Shown: piece after piece, positions 10,931 to 23,600 of the stretch | How positions within the stretch are numbered: the first letter of the stretch is position 1 | Layout of the letters: each line of letters starts with the position of its first letter | Assembly: GCA_030704615.1 (NCBI GenBank) | Contig: CM060732.1 | Span: 9,052,001-9,116,000 of the forward strand | DNA from: Takakia lepidozioides | Lineage: Eukaryota > Streptophyta > Takakiopsida > Takakiales > Takakiaceae | Direction of reading: 5' to 3' | Length of the DNA stretch: 64,000 bases | Made by a program: the position numbers and the translations under genes | Notes under the pieces: model-generated | Seen by the model: the letters and a program-made list of their open reading frames with translations, nothing else | The model's database searches: none | Told to the model about the DNA's origin: nothing

Positions 10931-11465
10931 GCAGTCCGGATGGAAATTCAGCATTTCTGTCCGTCCCCACTGTAATGATGGCAAGGTCCAATGGCAGTCG
11001 GGACGGAAATGCGACACCGCATTTCCGTCCGTCCCCATTGTCATGAAGGCAAGGTCCAATGGCAGTCCGGACGGAAATGCGGCACCGCATTTCCGTCCCC
11101 AATGTCATGAAGGAAGGGTCTCAGGGCAGTTTGGACGGAAATGCAAAACCGATTTTCCGTCCCCATTGTCATGAAGGCAAGGGTGTATAGTAGGTGGGAC
11201 GAAAATGCGGTGCCGCATTTCCGTCCTACTATTATGGAGGCAAAGGTAACTGGTAGTGGAGACTGAAATGCGGCACCACATATCCGTCCCCACTGTCATG
11301 AAGGCAAGGTCTAATGGCAGTCCGGACGGAAATGCGGCACCGCATTTCCATCCCCTCTGTCATGAAGGCAAGGGTGTATGGTTGTCCGAACGGATATGCG
11401 ATGCGGCATTTCTGTCCCATTGTCATGAAGGCAACGGTAAGTGGTAGTGGGGACGACCGTCCCCA
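10930..11465. repeat. Tandem array of ~64-bp units, each with a 30-bp CA-centred palindrome
   Basis: About nine units start near 10936, 11001, 11069, 11133, 11197, 11259, 11324, 11387 and 11451. The best units (for example 11069-11098) have arms GGACGGAAATGCGG and CCGCATTTCCGTCC around a 2-bp CA centre. Between palindromes lies a repeated spacer with CATTGTCATGAAGGCAAGG and TGGCAGTC. Other units carry a few mismatches; the last is truncated to GGACG/CGTCC. The array lies a few hundred bases before the SWIM transposase tail at 11.69 kb. Its architecture (two arms, CA centre, tandem phasing) parallels the palindromes of the 28-50 kb elements, though the arm sequence differs. Confidence 0.85.
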
Positions 11466-11686
11466 CCACAAGCTCGAATGGCAGTCCGCCCACCTCACTT
11501 CCCCAAAATCCACTGAAGGGGTACATGTTGATGGCAGCCTGGACAAAAATGCATCATCGGAGTTCCGTCCCCTTGACATCCACCCATACTCGCTCTTCGG
11601 TGGATCAAATTTGGTGTCAGTCTGCGGCACCCCATATGAGGCAAGTGTTCTGCAATTCGAGTGATACACGACAACATTGTGGATAG

Positions 11687-12481
11687 ATGATAAGAAGGAA
11701 TCCAGTTGGGGCTGTCCCTGCTCCTACTTTCACGGGAAAATTTGTCCATGCAAAGTTTGCGGAGGCGACGACGACCCAGTTCTGGTTCTGTAGGCATGAC
11801 ATTATGACTTGTGTCTATGGAAAGCCCAAGTACGGCATACAAGCCATGCCAGAGGCTCCCCCGGTGTGGCCGGTGGAACCGGGATACAATTTGAGTCAGG
11901 TTGAGGCCGACGCCCTTACTGTAGCAGGATTTTGGATGGTGCAGCGCACTGACGTCCCCAGACAACCATTTCCGATTCCACAGCCTCCACCACCGACCCC
12001 TATGAGAGCAAGAACACACATACGTGACAACTCTAAGCATCCTACACACCGTTGGGGAAAACCGAAGAGACGACGACCTCCCTCAAAAGTGAACGAGACA
12101 AGGATAGGGAATGCATTTGGGATGAACTATATAATCCAGAGCTCAACAGAAGTGCCCCCACCAGGCTTCGGGCGTGTGTATCAGATGGCCACGGCAGGCT
12201 CAGTTGTCCGCAATGAAGTGTACACCATCACCATTTCAGAATTACCCACCTGCAATTGCACCAACTTCCAGATCATGGCGAAGAAGGGGGCATCATACTG
12301 CCCTTGCAAGCATCTGTACTACGTGTACCTAAAGAGACTCTGGTGTAATTCCACAACTCATCACTTCATACATGCACTAGCGTTGAGCCCCGACAATATG
12401 TACACTCTTCTGTACCTGTTCGGTAGAAAAGATGTGGGATTAGAGACACAGGGAAGGGAATCAACGTTATATCAGCGATGA
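11687..12481 (+). pseudogene. C-terminal part of a Mutator-like transposase with SWIM zinc finger
   Basis: The reading frame begins with APTFTGKF, then FWFC, PPVWPVEPGY and VAGFWMVQ, a Pro-rich basic linker, PPPGFGRVYQM, and a SWIM-type zinc site (TITISELPTCNCTNF ... YCPCKHLYYVYLKR). The same block order, including FTG..., FWFC, PPTVWPV, PGYGRVF and CTCPNF...CKHLYFVFLRR, forms the C-terminus of the transposases at 29.3-32.7 and 39.6-43.1 kb. It is therefore a diverged relative of those proteins. The N-terminal zinc region and DDE core are absent upstream. The fragment is open for 264 codons. CxC...CxH coordination residues are present. SWIM domains in plant MULE transposases bind DNA or protein. 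Confidence 0.72.
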
Positions 12482-12659
12482 ATTGGGCGTTCCAAAAATT
12501 TACCTGAAACACATACGTTTTGAAGAGGTTTACTATTTCATGAGCAGAAACCATGAGCCATGAGCCTAGTGCAATTCTACAAAGTGTTTGCTTACATGAC
12601 AGTGTTTAAATGAAATTTCATAATCTGGGAGTTTTGAAAAAAGCCTGTTCATCGTATCC

Positions 12660-14690
12660 CAATTTATGATTTCATTTGCGTTCACAGGGCTACATTACAT
12701 CCGACTTTGAAGTGGAGGCTGAATGTAGCCTAGAGAGTGTTGCAAACGACGTCAATTTGGATGGACAAGACGGCAATGGGCTACGGGGCCAGATTGCCCG
12801 TGCTGTGCAAGATGCATTTGAAATATCAGATACCCTCCGGGAGAATCCCACACCTGCCCCAAATGCCCTTCACTTGGACAATGATGAGGCTGTTGAGAAT
12901 GGTGCAAATCCCTCTGAAATGCCTGATGGGGAAAATATGGGCGGAGAAGAAGCAGGCGCGCCAAATGATCTTCACCATGGAAAACTCATGCGAGAGTCCC
13001 AAATCCCCTTATACGATGGGAGCATTCACAACCGATTGACTGCCACATTGATGTTGCTCAATTCTTGCGCCACTCACAGATGTACCAACGCATTTGTGGA
13101 TGAGTTATTTTCATTGTTGAGGCTGGAGATTTTGCCCAAACAAAACACCTTGCCCAAATCGCAGTATGAGGCCAAAAATATGATCGCCATGATGGGTCTA
13201 GGATACAAACAGATCCATGCCTGTGAGCGTGGATGTGTATTGTTTCGTGGAGACCTCAAAAAGGCTGCTAATTGCCCCAAGTGCTATAGTTGTCGATACA
13301 TGGACGGCCGTGGGAAGGTGCCCAAGAAGGTGTTGCGATACTTTCCTCTCATACCTAGATTGAAACGGATGTTTCGAGTTAAGACGCTGGCAGAGCTCAT
13401 GAAGTGGCACAACAATCATAGAAGTGCAGATGGCATGGTCTGGCATGCTGCAGACAGTAAGGCTTGGTGCCATATTGACAACACATGGCCGGATTTTGCT
13501 TCAGATCCAAGAAATCTGCGTCTTGGATTGGCACTGGATGGGGTCAATCCTTATGGCACCAAATCCACTTCTTGGTCCACCTGGCCCATCATGGTGCTCA
13601 ATTATAATCTACCTCCATGGTTGGTAATGAAGATTTTTTTTGTCATGTTAACACTCCTCATTCCTGGAAAGGAATCTGTGACAAGTGAAAATGTGGATGT
13701 TTACCTGCAACCACTAGTGGAGGAGCTAACGACATTGTGGGTGGGAGTTGCAGCCGTGGATGTGGCAGCCATTGAAGGAGAGCGGGCTTTTAACATGCGT
13801 GCAGTCCTCATGTGGTCCATACATGACTTCCCCGCCTATGGCTTGTTATCAGGTCAGGTTCACCAAGGGTACTCTGCTTGTCCAGCATGTGGACCTCAAG
13901 TCGATTCCAGATATTCCCCAGCTTGTAAGAAATTGATATTCCAGGGGCATCGACGCTATCTTCCCCACAATCATGCCTATAGAAGATCCAGACTTTTTAA
14001 TGGGGCGCGAGACATGAGACCTGCTCCACATACAGTGACAGCCACTGAAATCAAGGAGCGTGCACGACATTACAAACAATGGATTGATGATGGTGGGACT
14101 GTAGGCGCACAGAACGATCCCTCCAAGCTCCATGGCGTAAAACGATTGTCCATTCTGTTTGACTTGCCTTACTGGGAGGTGCGATTACCACACATGTGTT
14201 TTGGAAACAAAACAGTGCATTGGTTTTTCATTGTGCATGATTGTTTGTTTACTGAACCTGTGCTGTAAACATCATTCATGACTGCATTGCAATGTGCCTA
14301 ATTTGTTAGACCACATGGTGCAGCATCTTATCATCCGCCACACTTTTGATACCATGCATTGCGAGAAGAACGTGACGGAGAACATAATCAAGACTATTTT
14401 CGGCGAGAAGGACACGATGCAAGTTCGCCGCGATATGGAATTGCAGGGCATTCGAAAGCCTCTTTGGTTACGACGCCATCCCATCAGAGTGGATACATTG
14501 GTAATGCCTGATGCGCCATATGTGCTCACAAAACCAGAGCAGCGGGTGTTCCTGGAGATTATCACGAATCTGAAAGTACCCACTGGCTATGCCTCTGCTT
14601 TCAAAAAACATGTGGTCAAACAAAAGTTGAGCCAATTGAAGTCACATGATTATCACGTGCTAATGCAATATCAAGCGAATTACAAATCAC
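12660..14690 (+). pseudogene. CACTA (En/Spm) TNP2-type transposase, 3'-truncated
   Basis: The main open frame (12676-14268, 530 codons) has an acidic N-terminal region, then CERGCVLFRGDL, NCPKCYSCRY, VLRYFPLIPRLKRMF, the catalytic-core start LALDGVNPYGTKSTSWSTWP, YNLPPWL, LLIPGKES, VDVYLQPLVEEL, WSIHDFPAYG, CPACG and GHRRYLP, ending with LPYWE. These are the landmarks of the TNP2/Transposase_21 domain. After a short non-coding gap (probable intron, sites unclear) the frame resumes at 14294 with FDTMHCEKNVTENI, the start of the DUF4218 region, and stops being recognisable at QLKSHDYHVLMQ near 14665. From there the sequence becomes an antisense MTase fragment. The enzyme would cut CACTA termini; this copy lacks its C-terminus. 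Confidence 0.82.
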
Positions 14691-15100
14691 CAGTGGGTGA
14701 CAATGGGTGCACATGTCTATGCGCATCACCTCCATTTCTGTTTGAGGGTCCCATTTGCAGAAAAGAACAAAGCAACCCCCATCGTCTAGTAAATGTCCGG
14801 ACAAGGCGAGAACGTAGTTCAGAATCTGCTCTCGCTTCACATTCCATGGTGGAATCCCAACAAACCCAGTTTCAGGCACCTTATGACTATCAGGAATATC
14901 TACCAGAATAAGATCTGCTCTTGTCTTAATGGAATCCACTGCAAGGGAACGCCGCACAGACTGTCTCAAGGGGCTGGGGTGTTTTTTCAGAAAAGTAGAG
15001 AGTCGAGACCGACTTTGTTTCTTTCGACCATGGTGCATTCCCTCCTCTCGTTTGTAGACGCTGGACAACAAGCTTGTAAAAATCACAGGCCATGCAGATT
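14690..15100 (-). pseudogene. Fragment of a beta-class DNA MTase (motif IV region), divergent lineage
   Basis: On the minus strand a basic segment (HGRKKQSRSRLSTFLKKHPS) precedes TRADLILVDIPDS, IPPWN, LSGHLLDDGGCFVLFCKWD. This aligns in order with ATDLVVLDIPDG, IPTWN, LSDSGALLLMQSKD of the element MTases and with ILLDIPDG, VPTWN, LLDDGGCMVVL at the left edge of the window. The conserved motif-IV variant DIPD is kept. The C-terminal half with motif I is missing because the fragment runs into the CACTA transposase near 14690. It is a remnant of a third MTase lineage, oriented opposite to the SWIM transposase tail at 11.7 kb. Confidence 0.62.
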
Positions 15101-16060
15101 ACCTCTGTAGCAGGAACTATCTCTTGCAACAGCCGCGCCTCCAACGTATGCATCCGTCAGAAGAATCATCTGTCCGCCTCCTGTGTCTGTGCCTGTTCTT
15201 TGAAAGGCGTGTCGTGACAATGAGTGTTGCCTTCTCTGTAGGTGCATATTCGTCAGTTGGTTTGTAATGGCTTCCTCGGTTGCCACCGTTGAAGGACCGT
15301 TATTTCCCTGCTCGCCCCCCTCCCCAGTTTCTTCGTCATGGTTTTGTCCGCGTCTCCCCCGTGTGAGAGCTCCTGGAGAAGTGTCGATCTCCGTACGCGT
15401 CACCTTCTTTTGCTTCTATTTGGACAAGGCTTCATATCCGCCTCCATGAGGCCCAAACATACAATAACAGCTCTGCCCAGCATCAGTGGCTGAGCTCCCG
15501 AGTCCAACAAGACCCGCAATGGCCGGTACCTCTTGTCTGCCGGTCCACTCAAAGAGAAAATGTCATTCTGGTTGTCTAACAAGACAACTCTAGGTGTCAC
15601 CATGACGCGCTCAATGGCTGGCCTAGCTGGCAGCTCCGTCAACCTGACAGCTGCAACTTGCCATGGCGCAACCGTGGCAGTCTTGACCCTCAAATCCGAG
15701 GATCCCTCCGCCACTACACCTTCCACTAACTCCGCAGAAGATGAAGTGACTTCCCCACTCTCACAGAGTGTTGCTGCTAGTCTGAACATTGCAGCTGGTC
15801 TTATCCCCGGCGTCGCAATCATGGTTGCCGAGAATAGTGGGGCCTGACACACAGAGGTGGCCGTCCCCAACAGCACACTGGCTGCACTAGCCTTGGCAGT
15901 AGGTATTGGTGATGCATGTGTAGCTCTCCCCAATGGCACAATAACCTCCGCCTCGATATTCGTCAGGCGAGAACTAGGTGCCATGGATGGCATCGACACT
16001 GTCTCTGCCAAATGTGAATGATTGAGACAGCCTGGCCTGACGGCTTGCCTCCCCACGCTG
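15100..16060 (-). pseudogene. Retropepsin-like and linker remnant
   Basis: A minus-strand frame (15400-16056) ends with FSLSGPADKRYRPLRVLLDSGAQPLMLG, where LLDSGA matches the catalytic D-S/T-G motif of retroviral-type aspartic proteases, followed by LGLMEADMKPCP. Upstream is a long Ala/Val/Thr-rich stretch without known domain. A second frame (15083-15403) is Gly/Gln/Thr-rich and leads toward the MTase fragment. It is probably part of a retrotransposon Gag-Pol remnant; a relation to the adjacent MTase fragment is not shown. Confidence 0.45.
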
Positions 16061-17300
16061 TGGATCTAACTCCACCTCTGCTAGTTCTGTTTTCAGTGCA
16101 CATGGTGCTACTTACAAAAGTATTCGATCAGAAATACAGGGTGATGAACTTGTGCCCTTAGATTGTGTTTTGAGGAGCCAGATTTTGGGACAACAATGCT
16201 ATTTTGTAAATCTGACTGGCAGTTGTTTAAGAGAATCTCCTTTTACATCTGTTGTTGTCTTCAGTGCCTCTGTTATGTCATTTGCACTTTGTTACTTTGT
16301 TCTTTCTTGTGAATGATGGTGTGTTATGATTTTCCAAATAATATTAAAAACCAAAATTTGATGCCACACGTCCAACCCAACAAACCACTTTACAGCAGGC
16401 ACCATGACTACACAACATCGCATGGGAATGACTTTAAATACATTTAAAATTCAAAATAAACTAATCATACGATGCCACGTGTCCAGATATCAGCATGTTG
16501 ATAGTCAGGATAATGACTGCAAGGCCTCCTCATAATATACCACGTGTCAATTTTTGGAGACGCCATATGGCGCACATCCACGAAAACCACCTGGACTTAT
16601 TAAAAAGAGACACATGTACAGTTTGTAGCAGCACACTAAGTCATGTATGGTAGAAGTACATATGACTGCCAAATGATAGTGAGATGTACAATCGGGTGTA
16701 CTGATTCATGTGACAGAGCTCTGGATGGTATGTGCATGCTTGCATTGGCCTCCTCTGCGCGTACCTCTGCACCTGCTACAACAAGGCTTGCCTTTTCTGA
16801 GTTGCACACCCCCTAAACTGAGTAAGCTGTGAGAGGAGAGGAGAATATCATCTAGGCTTAAAATGAGGCTTTACAGGCCGATTGTCCCACTGTGAGAAGG
16901 CTGCAGGGAGGTACGTCGGAAATTGCCATGTGTGTAGTGTGTCGGTATACAGCCTCGTGCAGGGCGCTCATTCCGCCGCTCCTCGAAACAACAATTTTTT
17001 TACCACCTGGACGGCTTAGATTGAATATAATGGATGGTTCACATTGGAGGAGGAAGCTCACAAACCATAACCGATTTTTAGAGCAGACTCGCTGATGTGG
17101 CGTGTTTCTACTGGATTTCAGGAGGGGTGCTATATGGTATTCTACGACCTACTAGATATTAACTACCTACCTACCTGCTACGGGGATGAAAACTTCATAT
17201 CACAGCTCCAAATGGATAGAAAACGTGGTGGTAGGTACGTACAAGGGTAAACTGACTGGCTCGCTGCCCTAAAATAATTGGCTCGCTGCCCTAAAAACCG
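16061..17300. other. Intergenic region upstream of the NAD+ carrier gene
   Basis: No coding feature is supported. AT-rich stretches are mixed with ordinary sequence and several ACGTG(G/T) cores (near 16477 and 16541). Near 17256-17295 the octamer block GGCTCGCTGCCCTAAAA occurs twice in tandem. The promoter of the carrier gene must lie within this region or the next. Confidence 0.4.
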
Positions 17301-17307
17301 GTTATGT

Positions 17308-17438
17308 CCGGTAGCGCTCGAGAGGAGCCCCTGCTACCGGAATAGCAGGTCGCCATGACATCTCGCCGCTAACGCGGCTCGGTAGGTCCTGGCTCCCTGC
17401 TATATCCGGTAGCAGGGGCTCCTCTCGAATGCTACCTA
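17308..17438. repeat. Long inverted repeat (31-bp arms) upstream of the carrier gene
   Basis: Arm 17310-17340 (starting GGTAGCGCTCGAGAGG) is the reverse complement of 17406-17436 (ending CTCTCGAATGCTACC) with two mismatches. The spacer is about 65 bp. The left arm also begins CCGGTAGC and ends GCTACCGG, so it can fold by itself. It may be a foldback/MITE remnant or a transcribed hairpin. It lies about 230 bp before the carrier start codon. Confidence 0.7.
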
Positions 17439-17670
17439 GTCCGTAGGTAGCTGGAGAGGAGGAATCTACAACACCCATTCTGCACTACTTCATTTTTTTT
17501 TGCCGCAAGGCGTGACTAGCAGACGACCACCTCCCAATTCCATTCAGGGCTGTATATCCGTGCGATGAGTGCAATTCCTTTGCTTCCTTGTTTCCTCGTC
17601 CTCCATGAGACACAACTTTCGCGCATGACGCGGTAGACTTACGCACCCTGGCAGACTTGCGTTACAGCAC

Positions 17671-20600
17671 ATGAGAAAGTGGATTGAAGACATGCCAGAG
17701 GAGCAGCGATCCAAGCTGTTCAATGCTGCTGCGGGTGCTGGCGCAGGTTTTCTATTATCCCTTATGTATCCGTTGGTTTTCTGGGAGTCATGAAGACAGA
17801 GAGGAGACGGGGTGGAGTTGCCTTTTTCTCCCAGCTTCATACCTACACAATTGAGGGGAAGGTGGCTGTTTGACATCAGATTGTACAAATGCCATCTGCA
17901 TGCCAGATGCATGCAAGCTGGAACTGTAGAGGGGTACAGCTTAGGGTTGTTTTTCTAGGGTGCTTGCATTATGCCGATGACTATATAATGTAGCTCTATT
18001 TCCCGAAGGCACTTTTCCTGACTTAGGTAATGCCAATGTGCTGAACTTGCATGAACTACTGTCCCAACTAACGGTGTGCACGTGACTGGGGCTTTGAGAA
18101 ACTGCTTGCGATACCTTCACTGCCACTCTTACAAGCATCCGCGCCAGATGCCGATCCCGCGTAGGCAAAGTGTGGTTTTTGGTTTGCAGTCTGGCATGTG
18201 ATTATTAGCCAGATTTCTCTACTGTAGTAAGTTCAAGGCAGTAATTATTTTGTCCAGTCTAGATTTCTGTGTGTATGAAGTGAAGGGTCAGAGTATAAAC
18301 CAGCACAGAAGGGCCATAGTTCAGTGAGAATTGATTTTCTGGGGCACTTTGGGATGGGTTCAGGAGCAATAGCTGCAACTTTTGTGTGCCCCCTTGATGT
18401 TGTTAAGACTCGTCTACAAGTTAATCGCCTCCCTACAACTGGCAACATAGGGATCAAAGGTAGTGTGATACATGGTTAATGAATGCTTAGTTATAAAATT
18501 TGGTCATGCAGCTGGAATCTTCACAATGACATTAGTCCTTGTGGGGGAAATTTTAGTTTGAGTGTATGATACTGGTGTGGATGGAATAACAACCCTCAAG
18601 AAATTCAAATTGGTTTAGCAGTGTCTCTTATGGTTTGACAGAATCATATGTTGGGATGCATATGGACTTGGTTCAGACCTTGATGGGAATCATGCCTGGA
18701 TCTTAGTTCTTAATGAAAATTCTAGTCTTTTGGTCTGTAGATTTCATCTTACAAGTCTGTTGGATATTGCAGGTGGAGTTATATTGGGAAGTTTGGGGCA
18801 GATTTTTAGGGAGGAGGGTGTAAGGGGTCTTTATCGTGGGTTATCTCCAACCATGGTGGCTTTGCTCCCGAATTGGGCGGTCTCTCTCTCTCTGTCTCTC
18901 TGTCTCTCTCTCTTTTTCCTTGAAATGTGGATATGTTCTGTGTAACAACATTCAAGAACTGCGTGATCCCTGTGGCTCTTTCTCCATCCTTGAATATACA
19001 GGACAGTTAATGATGGCAAACTAATACATGATATCTTGTGCTAGGCCCTGTAGCAGCAGCACAATAGAGTATACATGTACACCTTCTACATGATCCGGTC
19101 AATGTACATTGCTCTCTTGGCTGGTCTACTGTACCAAATGCCTTCTATCAGCATTAGGAAACCTGAAAATGAGAGGCTTGTGAGAATTTTTTTTCTCTCT
19201 CTTTCCTCTTGAATGTTGCTAAGATCTTTATAGACAGCATTGAAGAATTGCCTGATCCCGTTATTCTGTTCAGATTTTTTTTGTCTAGAATGCAACGGGG
19301 TGTTGGATAATGGGATGGTCACTAGGGTGATTCATTAGGGTTCACCCTAGAAGTCTTAACCTAAAGCTGCTGCCCTATATGGTTAGTATGCTTGACCACT
19401 CTCCTCATTTGGAAGAGGAGCAAGCAAGCTGAAGGAGCTGACTACATTATGGCTACAAGCAAGGTATCCATTCAGACTCCTTCAACACTGTGATGGGCTG
19501 CTTAGTATGGCATCACAAAGAGAGTTGACACTATGAGGAACTTACATGAACTTGACTAAGCTCTACTCTGGGGATACTTGTGCAAAACCAAGGGCTTCTA
19601 TATGTGCCCTTGCTTGAGTACTTGGTCTTCGTTTTGGGAATAGGTGCTTGTTGTCATGCTTACTTTCATGGACTTGATTAGCTCTACTCTGATTTTATGA
19701 CTACTTTCGTAAACCGAAGACCTTTATGTGTCCCCTTGCTTGAGTACTAGGCTCTAGCAACACCTTCCTTTTGGGAATGGGTGCTTACTGACATGAGACC
19801 ACCCCCCCTCCATCTGGAGCATGGGCTGAACCGAGCTCTGTACCTATGTTGACTGAAATGGCTGAAAGCACCTCCCTTACCTCTCCTCTCTTTGCTAGTA
19901 TGACCTGTGGCAGGGATGACATTGATAACAAATGTGAAGTGGTTTAAGCCTGGGGTCCACAGGGATCACTAACCTGTTGGTTGGTTGGTTGCATGTGATG
20001 GATCCAGGTGATGCCACTTCACCTTCTATTGTTGCAGGAAATGCTACTAAGGGCAAGAGACTAAGGGATTGAGGCTTTGAGCTCTCTCAAACCTCAAATC
20101 TGTTTGTATGTGTTGGTTATGTACACATACTACTGCTGTTTTTGCTCTGTTTGGTTTGATGATCTACCTACATGGAAAGAGTTAGTTTGAAGGAGACAGT
20201 TGTGCTCCTCCTACTACTACTGTCGCTTCCTATAATATGACAGTGAGGAGGGAGATCTGTTCCTTAGAAAGGCCTACCTAGTGTGCATCTGCTTGCCACT
20301 TCGTACACCGAAAAACTTGTTTTCCAGCAAGGTTATGTAAAGGGAGGTATGGAGGTAGATCTGGGTAGAGACAGTTTGATGGTGCCTAGATTAGGCTCTC
20401 TGATGTCGTTAAAAAGAGGCAAACACAGCACATCGTGCTTAGTGTTTCCTTGTCTAGCTTTGACATGCTATGTGAATCTCTCTCTCTCTCTATATATATA
20501 TATATTCGGGGTGAGTTTGGCATTCCTCCCTTAAGCTCCCGATGAGATGAATTCAAGGTCAGATGGTGGGGTCAGCTGCAACGTATGACTAATATCAGAT

Positions 20601-23600
20601 ATCCTACGTTAATCGACTCTATACCTTGGAAGCAGGATTGCCCTCCTCCTACGGAAGAGGGTAGGAGAGATTCTCAAGGATCTAATCTAAGTCCGCAAGT
20701 CTTGACCCTGCTGGATAAATCTCACTTAGAGGCTGTAGTGTCCAAAGCCATGTCTGTTGCCAGGAAATTGACGTTAGGCAATTTTTCCCTGAACTTGGTT
20801 CCAGTCTGTGACATGGGGGAGGCCATCATGGATGACCTCAACGGTTTTCCCACTCTCGGCACCAGACTGAAATTTAAACTCGGGGCGGGAAGCCTACCTT
20901 TGAACAGCAAACGATGCAAAGAGGAAAGGGGGATTGCAAATGCCCGTTGTGTGAGCAACCTGAAGACAATATGCACTTTCTGATTCATTGTCCTGGGTAC
21001 TCTCACCAGAGAGACGCTCTCTTCAAATCCATCGAGGGATTTGTTCCTGTACCTCTGTTAACCAACTTTGAAAATCTCGAGGCTGAGCCAAAAGCCCAGG
21101 CCCTTTTGGGGCCTAGTTATTGGGTAAATCACGCACAGCAGATTAATGCTTGTGTAAAGTGATTTCTAGAGGATATCTAGAAAACTCGGATCAATTGTCT
21201 GTTCCAAGGTAAGTCATACTACGAGCATCAGCCCCTGACAAAGGTAGTTTCTGTCCCTTTGTGTTCCGCTCAAACTGCGCGCGGGGTCAATGGCCACAAA
21301 GCTACGGAAAACGTCTTATGAGTACATTCTCTCTCTCTCTCTCTGTGGTGTGCCCTGCCTTGTTGCGGTTACCATGCTTACCTTGTTTCCTGGGTCTGGC
21401 AATTTCTTATCTTATCCTCATCTTCTGTGCTGTCCCTGCACATCTGGAGCCGTTCATGACTTACTTGACTATGCTACAGAAATTGGTTCATCCTTCATTG
21501 CAACTCTTAAAGTAGAGCCGATTAATGACATCACAAAGGTTCAGAACAGGGTATCTTGCTTATGCTTTTGTAGCTTCCCAGTTTTTGCTAATCAGCTGCT
21601 TTGTGGTCATGCGTTGTTCTTTCCATACTGTGAGGTGTTATCCTATGCTACATCCCCTTGTTGTTTTCTTTGATCTTTAATTTCCTGTCCTGTATATCAT
21701 CTGGAGATCTACTTTTTGTGTGGGAATAGCCTAGCAGAATGGATTCTCTTGGATTCTCTAGTTGCTTTCTGTGACTGTGATCAACAATTGGAGGTGGAAG
21801 AAGGATGTAGTGGTGGTGATAGTATGAATTGCCTACTCTTTGCAGGTTTACTTCACAGTGTATGAGCAGCTGAAGAGGTTACTGCAGTCAGAACAGGCTC
21901 CTGCTCATGGTTAGTTGTGATCCCTGCAGCTTTATGCTTTGCTTGGGTTCTGTGGTGGGTCATGTGTTCTCTTGCGACCCTGTAGAAAGAGCACGTTTTG
22001 AGACAGGTCTCATGCTGAGTTGCTATTTTAGTGTCAGCATTTCAAGATGTGTGATGCCACAACATATTGAGTCCTCTGGGATCAGGTTGCCCTCATCTCA
22101 CTCAAGTGACACTCTTCACCCTTCTTTCGGCAAATGGGTTTTGGTACTGACATTTATGGATGAATATTTGCTGTGGAGGCACAACCAGCAAGCACTTAAT
22201 TAGACGTGGTCATTTTTAATGAATATCAGTATGCTCCCTGGCTGCTCTACGGTGGTTGAAGTTAGGCAGCACTGTCCAGACATCCAATTTGGCTGCTATA
22301 GGGCTGTAGGTTTGTAATACTGTTTATTCTTTACTGCTGCTCTTCATTGTAACCACCCATTTTTTTGGTGTCATATTGCAGACCTAGAGTATGCTACTTC
22401 TACAGGGCTTCTTCTGTGATCTATTGACAGCTATCAGTGGCTAACATTGAGTCCTTTTCATTGAGGTTAATAGTGGTCTTCTTAAGAGGTCATTGAAATC
22501 CTCAAGTGGCAGTTGAAGGAGGCCATGGAGGGACTTCAAAAAATCATCACAGGATGTCGCTAGGTGCCAATGTCTTGGCAGCTGCAGGGGCTGGGGCTGC
22601 TACAATTGTTGCCACTAACCCTTTGTGGGTTGTCAAGACCCGACTTCAAGTGAGTTCGTCTGATGTTCTCTTACCTTCACACTTTTCCCTTCTCGTGGAT
22701 TTGCATGTGACTCGTTTGATACTCATGTGGCATAGTTTATCAATCAACTCTGCCATGTGAATGAGGATCAAAGATGTCTTGTGCATCTTGTTGTGGGTTG
22801 TATGTTGAACCATTCCCTGTCATGAGTCAACTTAGCTGGGATTAAATTGAGAGATTTGTCTACTTATACCTTTCAGTGTGTTTCAGTCAGCTTGGAAGTG
22901 CAAGTGACGCTTGATTGGGCTTGTTCCTGTGCAGACGCAGCGGCTGAGACCTGAATTGGTGCCCTACAAGAGCACTTTTTCTGCTCTTCATCGAATATTT
23001 CGGGAGGAGGGTATCCGAGGGCTTTACAGGTCTTCTAGAACCGAACCCGCTTTTACATGGACCCGTTGATTGTGACCTTCTTGTCTTCAAAGAGTTGTAT
23101 GATGGGAGTTATCTGGATACTTCGACTCAGATTGATCATCCAGGATTGGTCGTTGTGGATTACCACTGTTTGTACACTTTGTAGAGTAACAAACATGCTT
23201 CATTGACGATTCTCCGGTGATTTTTGAGCAGTGGACTGGTACCGGCACTAGCAGGAATTAGCCATGTGGCAATTCAGTTTCCTGTCTATGAATACATGAA
23301 ACAATATTTTGCCGATAAAGGTACTGTCCTGCTTTATCCATGAATTACCAGGTTTTGGGACAGGGTTTATGTTGGCCTATGAGCAAGTCATATACATGGC
23401 AAGGAATGTCTTAGGGGAGTTGATGTGGTTCAAGTGATTGGAGGTACTTAAATTAGAAGAGGGGTTAGGTTAGGAAGGGTATGTGTCTATTGTGGTTGCA
23501 TGGTATCATCAGATTGTGGGGGTCCTGTTTCAACTGAGCTGCTCCTGGCTGGTATAAAGATAATGCATAGAGCAATTGCAGGGACAGAGGGGATCTTGTA

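Noticed and set aside
10930-11465. Coding region for the long frames crossing the 64-bp array
   Set aside because: Frames on both strands only reflect a repeat unit that happens to be open; products are monotonous and lack domains.
17310-17436. MicroRNA gene call for the inverted repeat
   Set aside because: No expression evidence and no recognised mature sequence; reported only as an inverted repeat.
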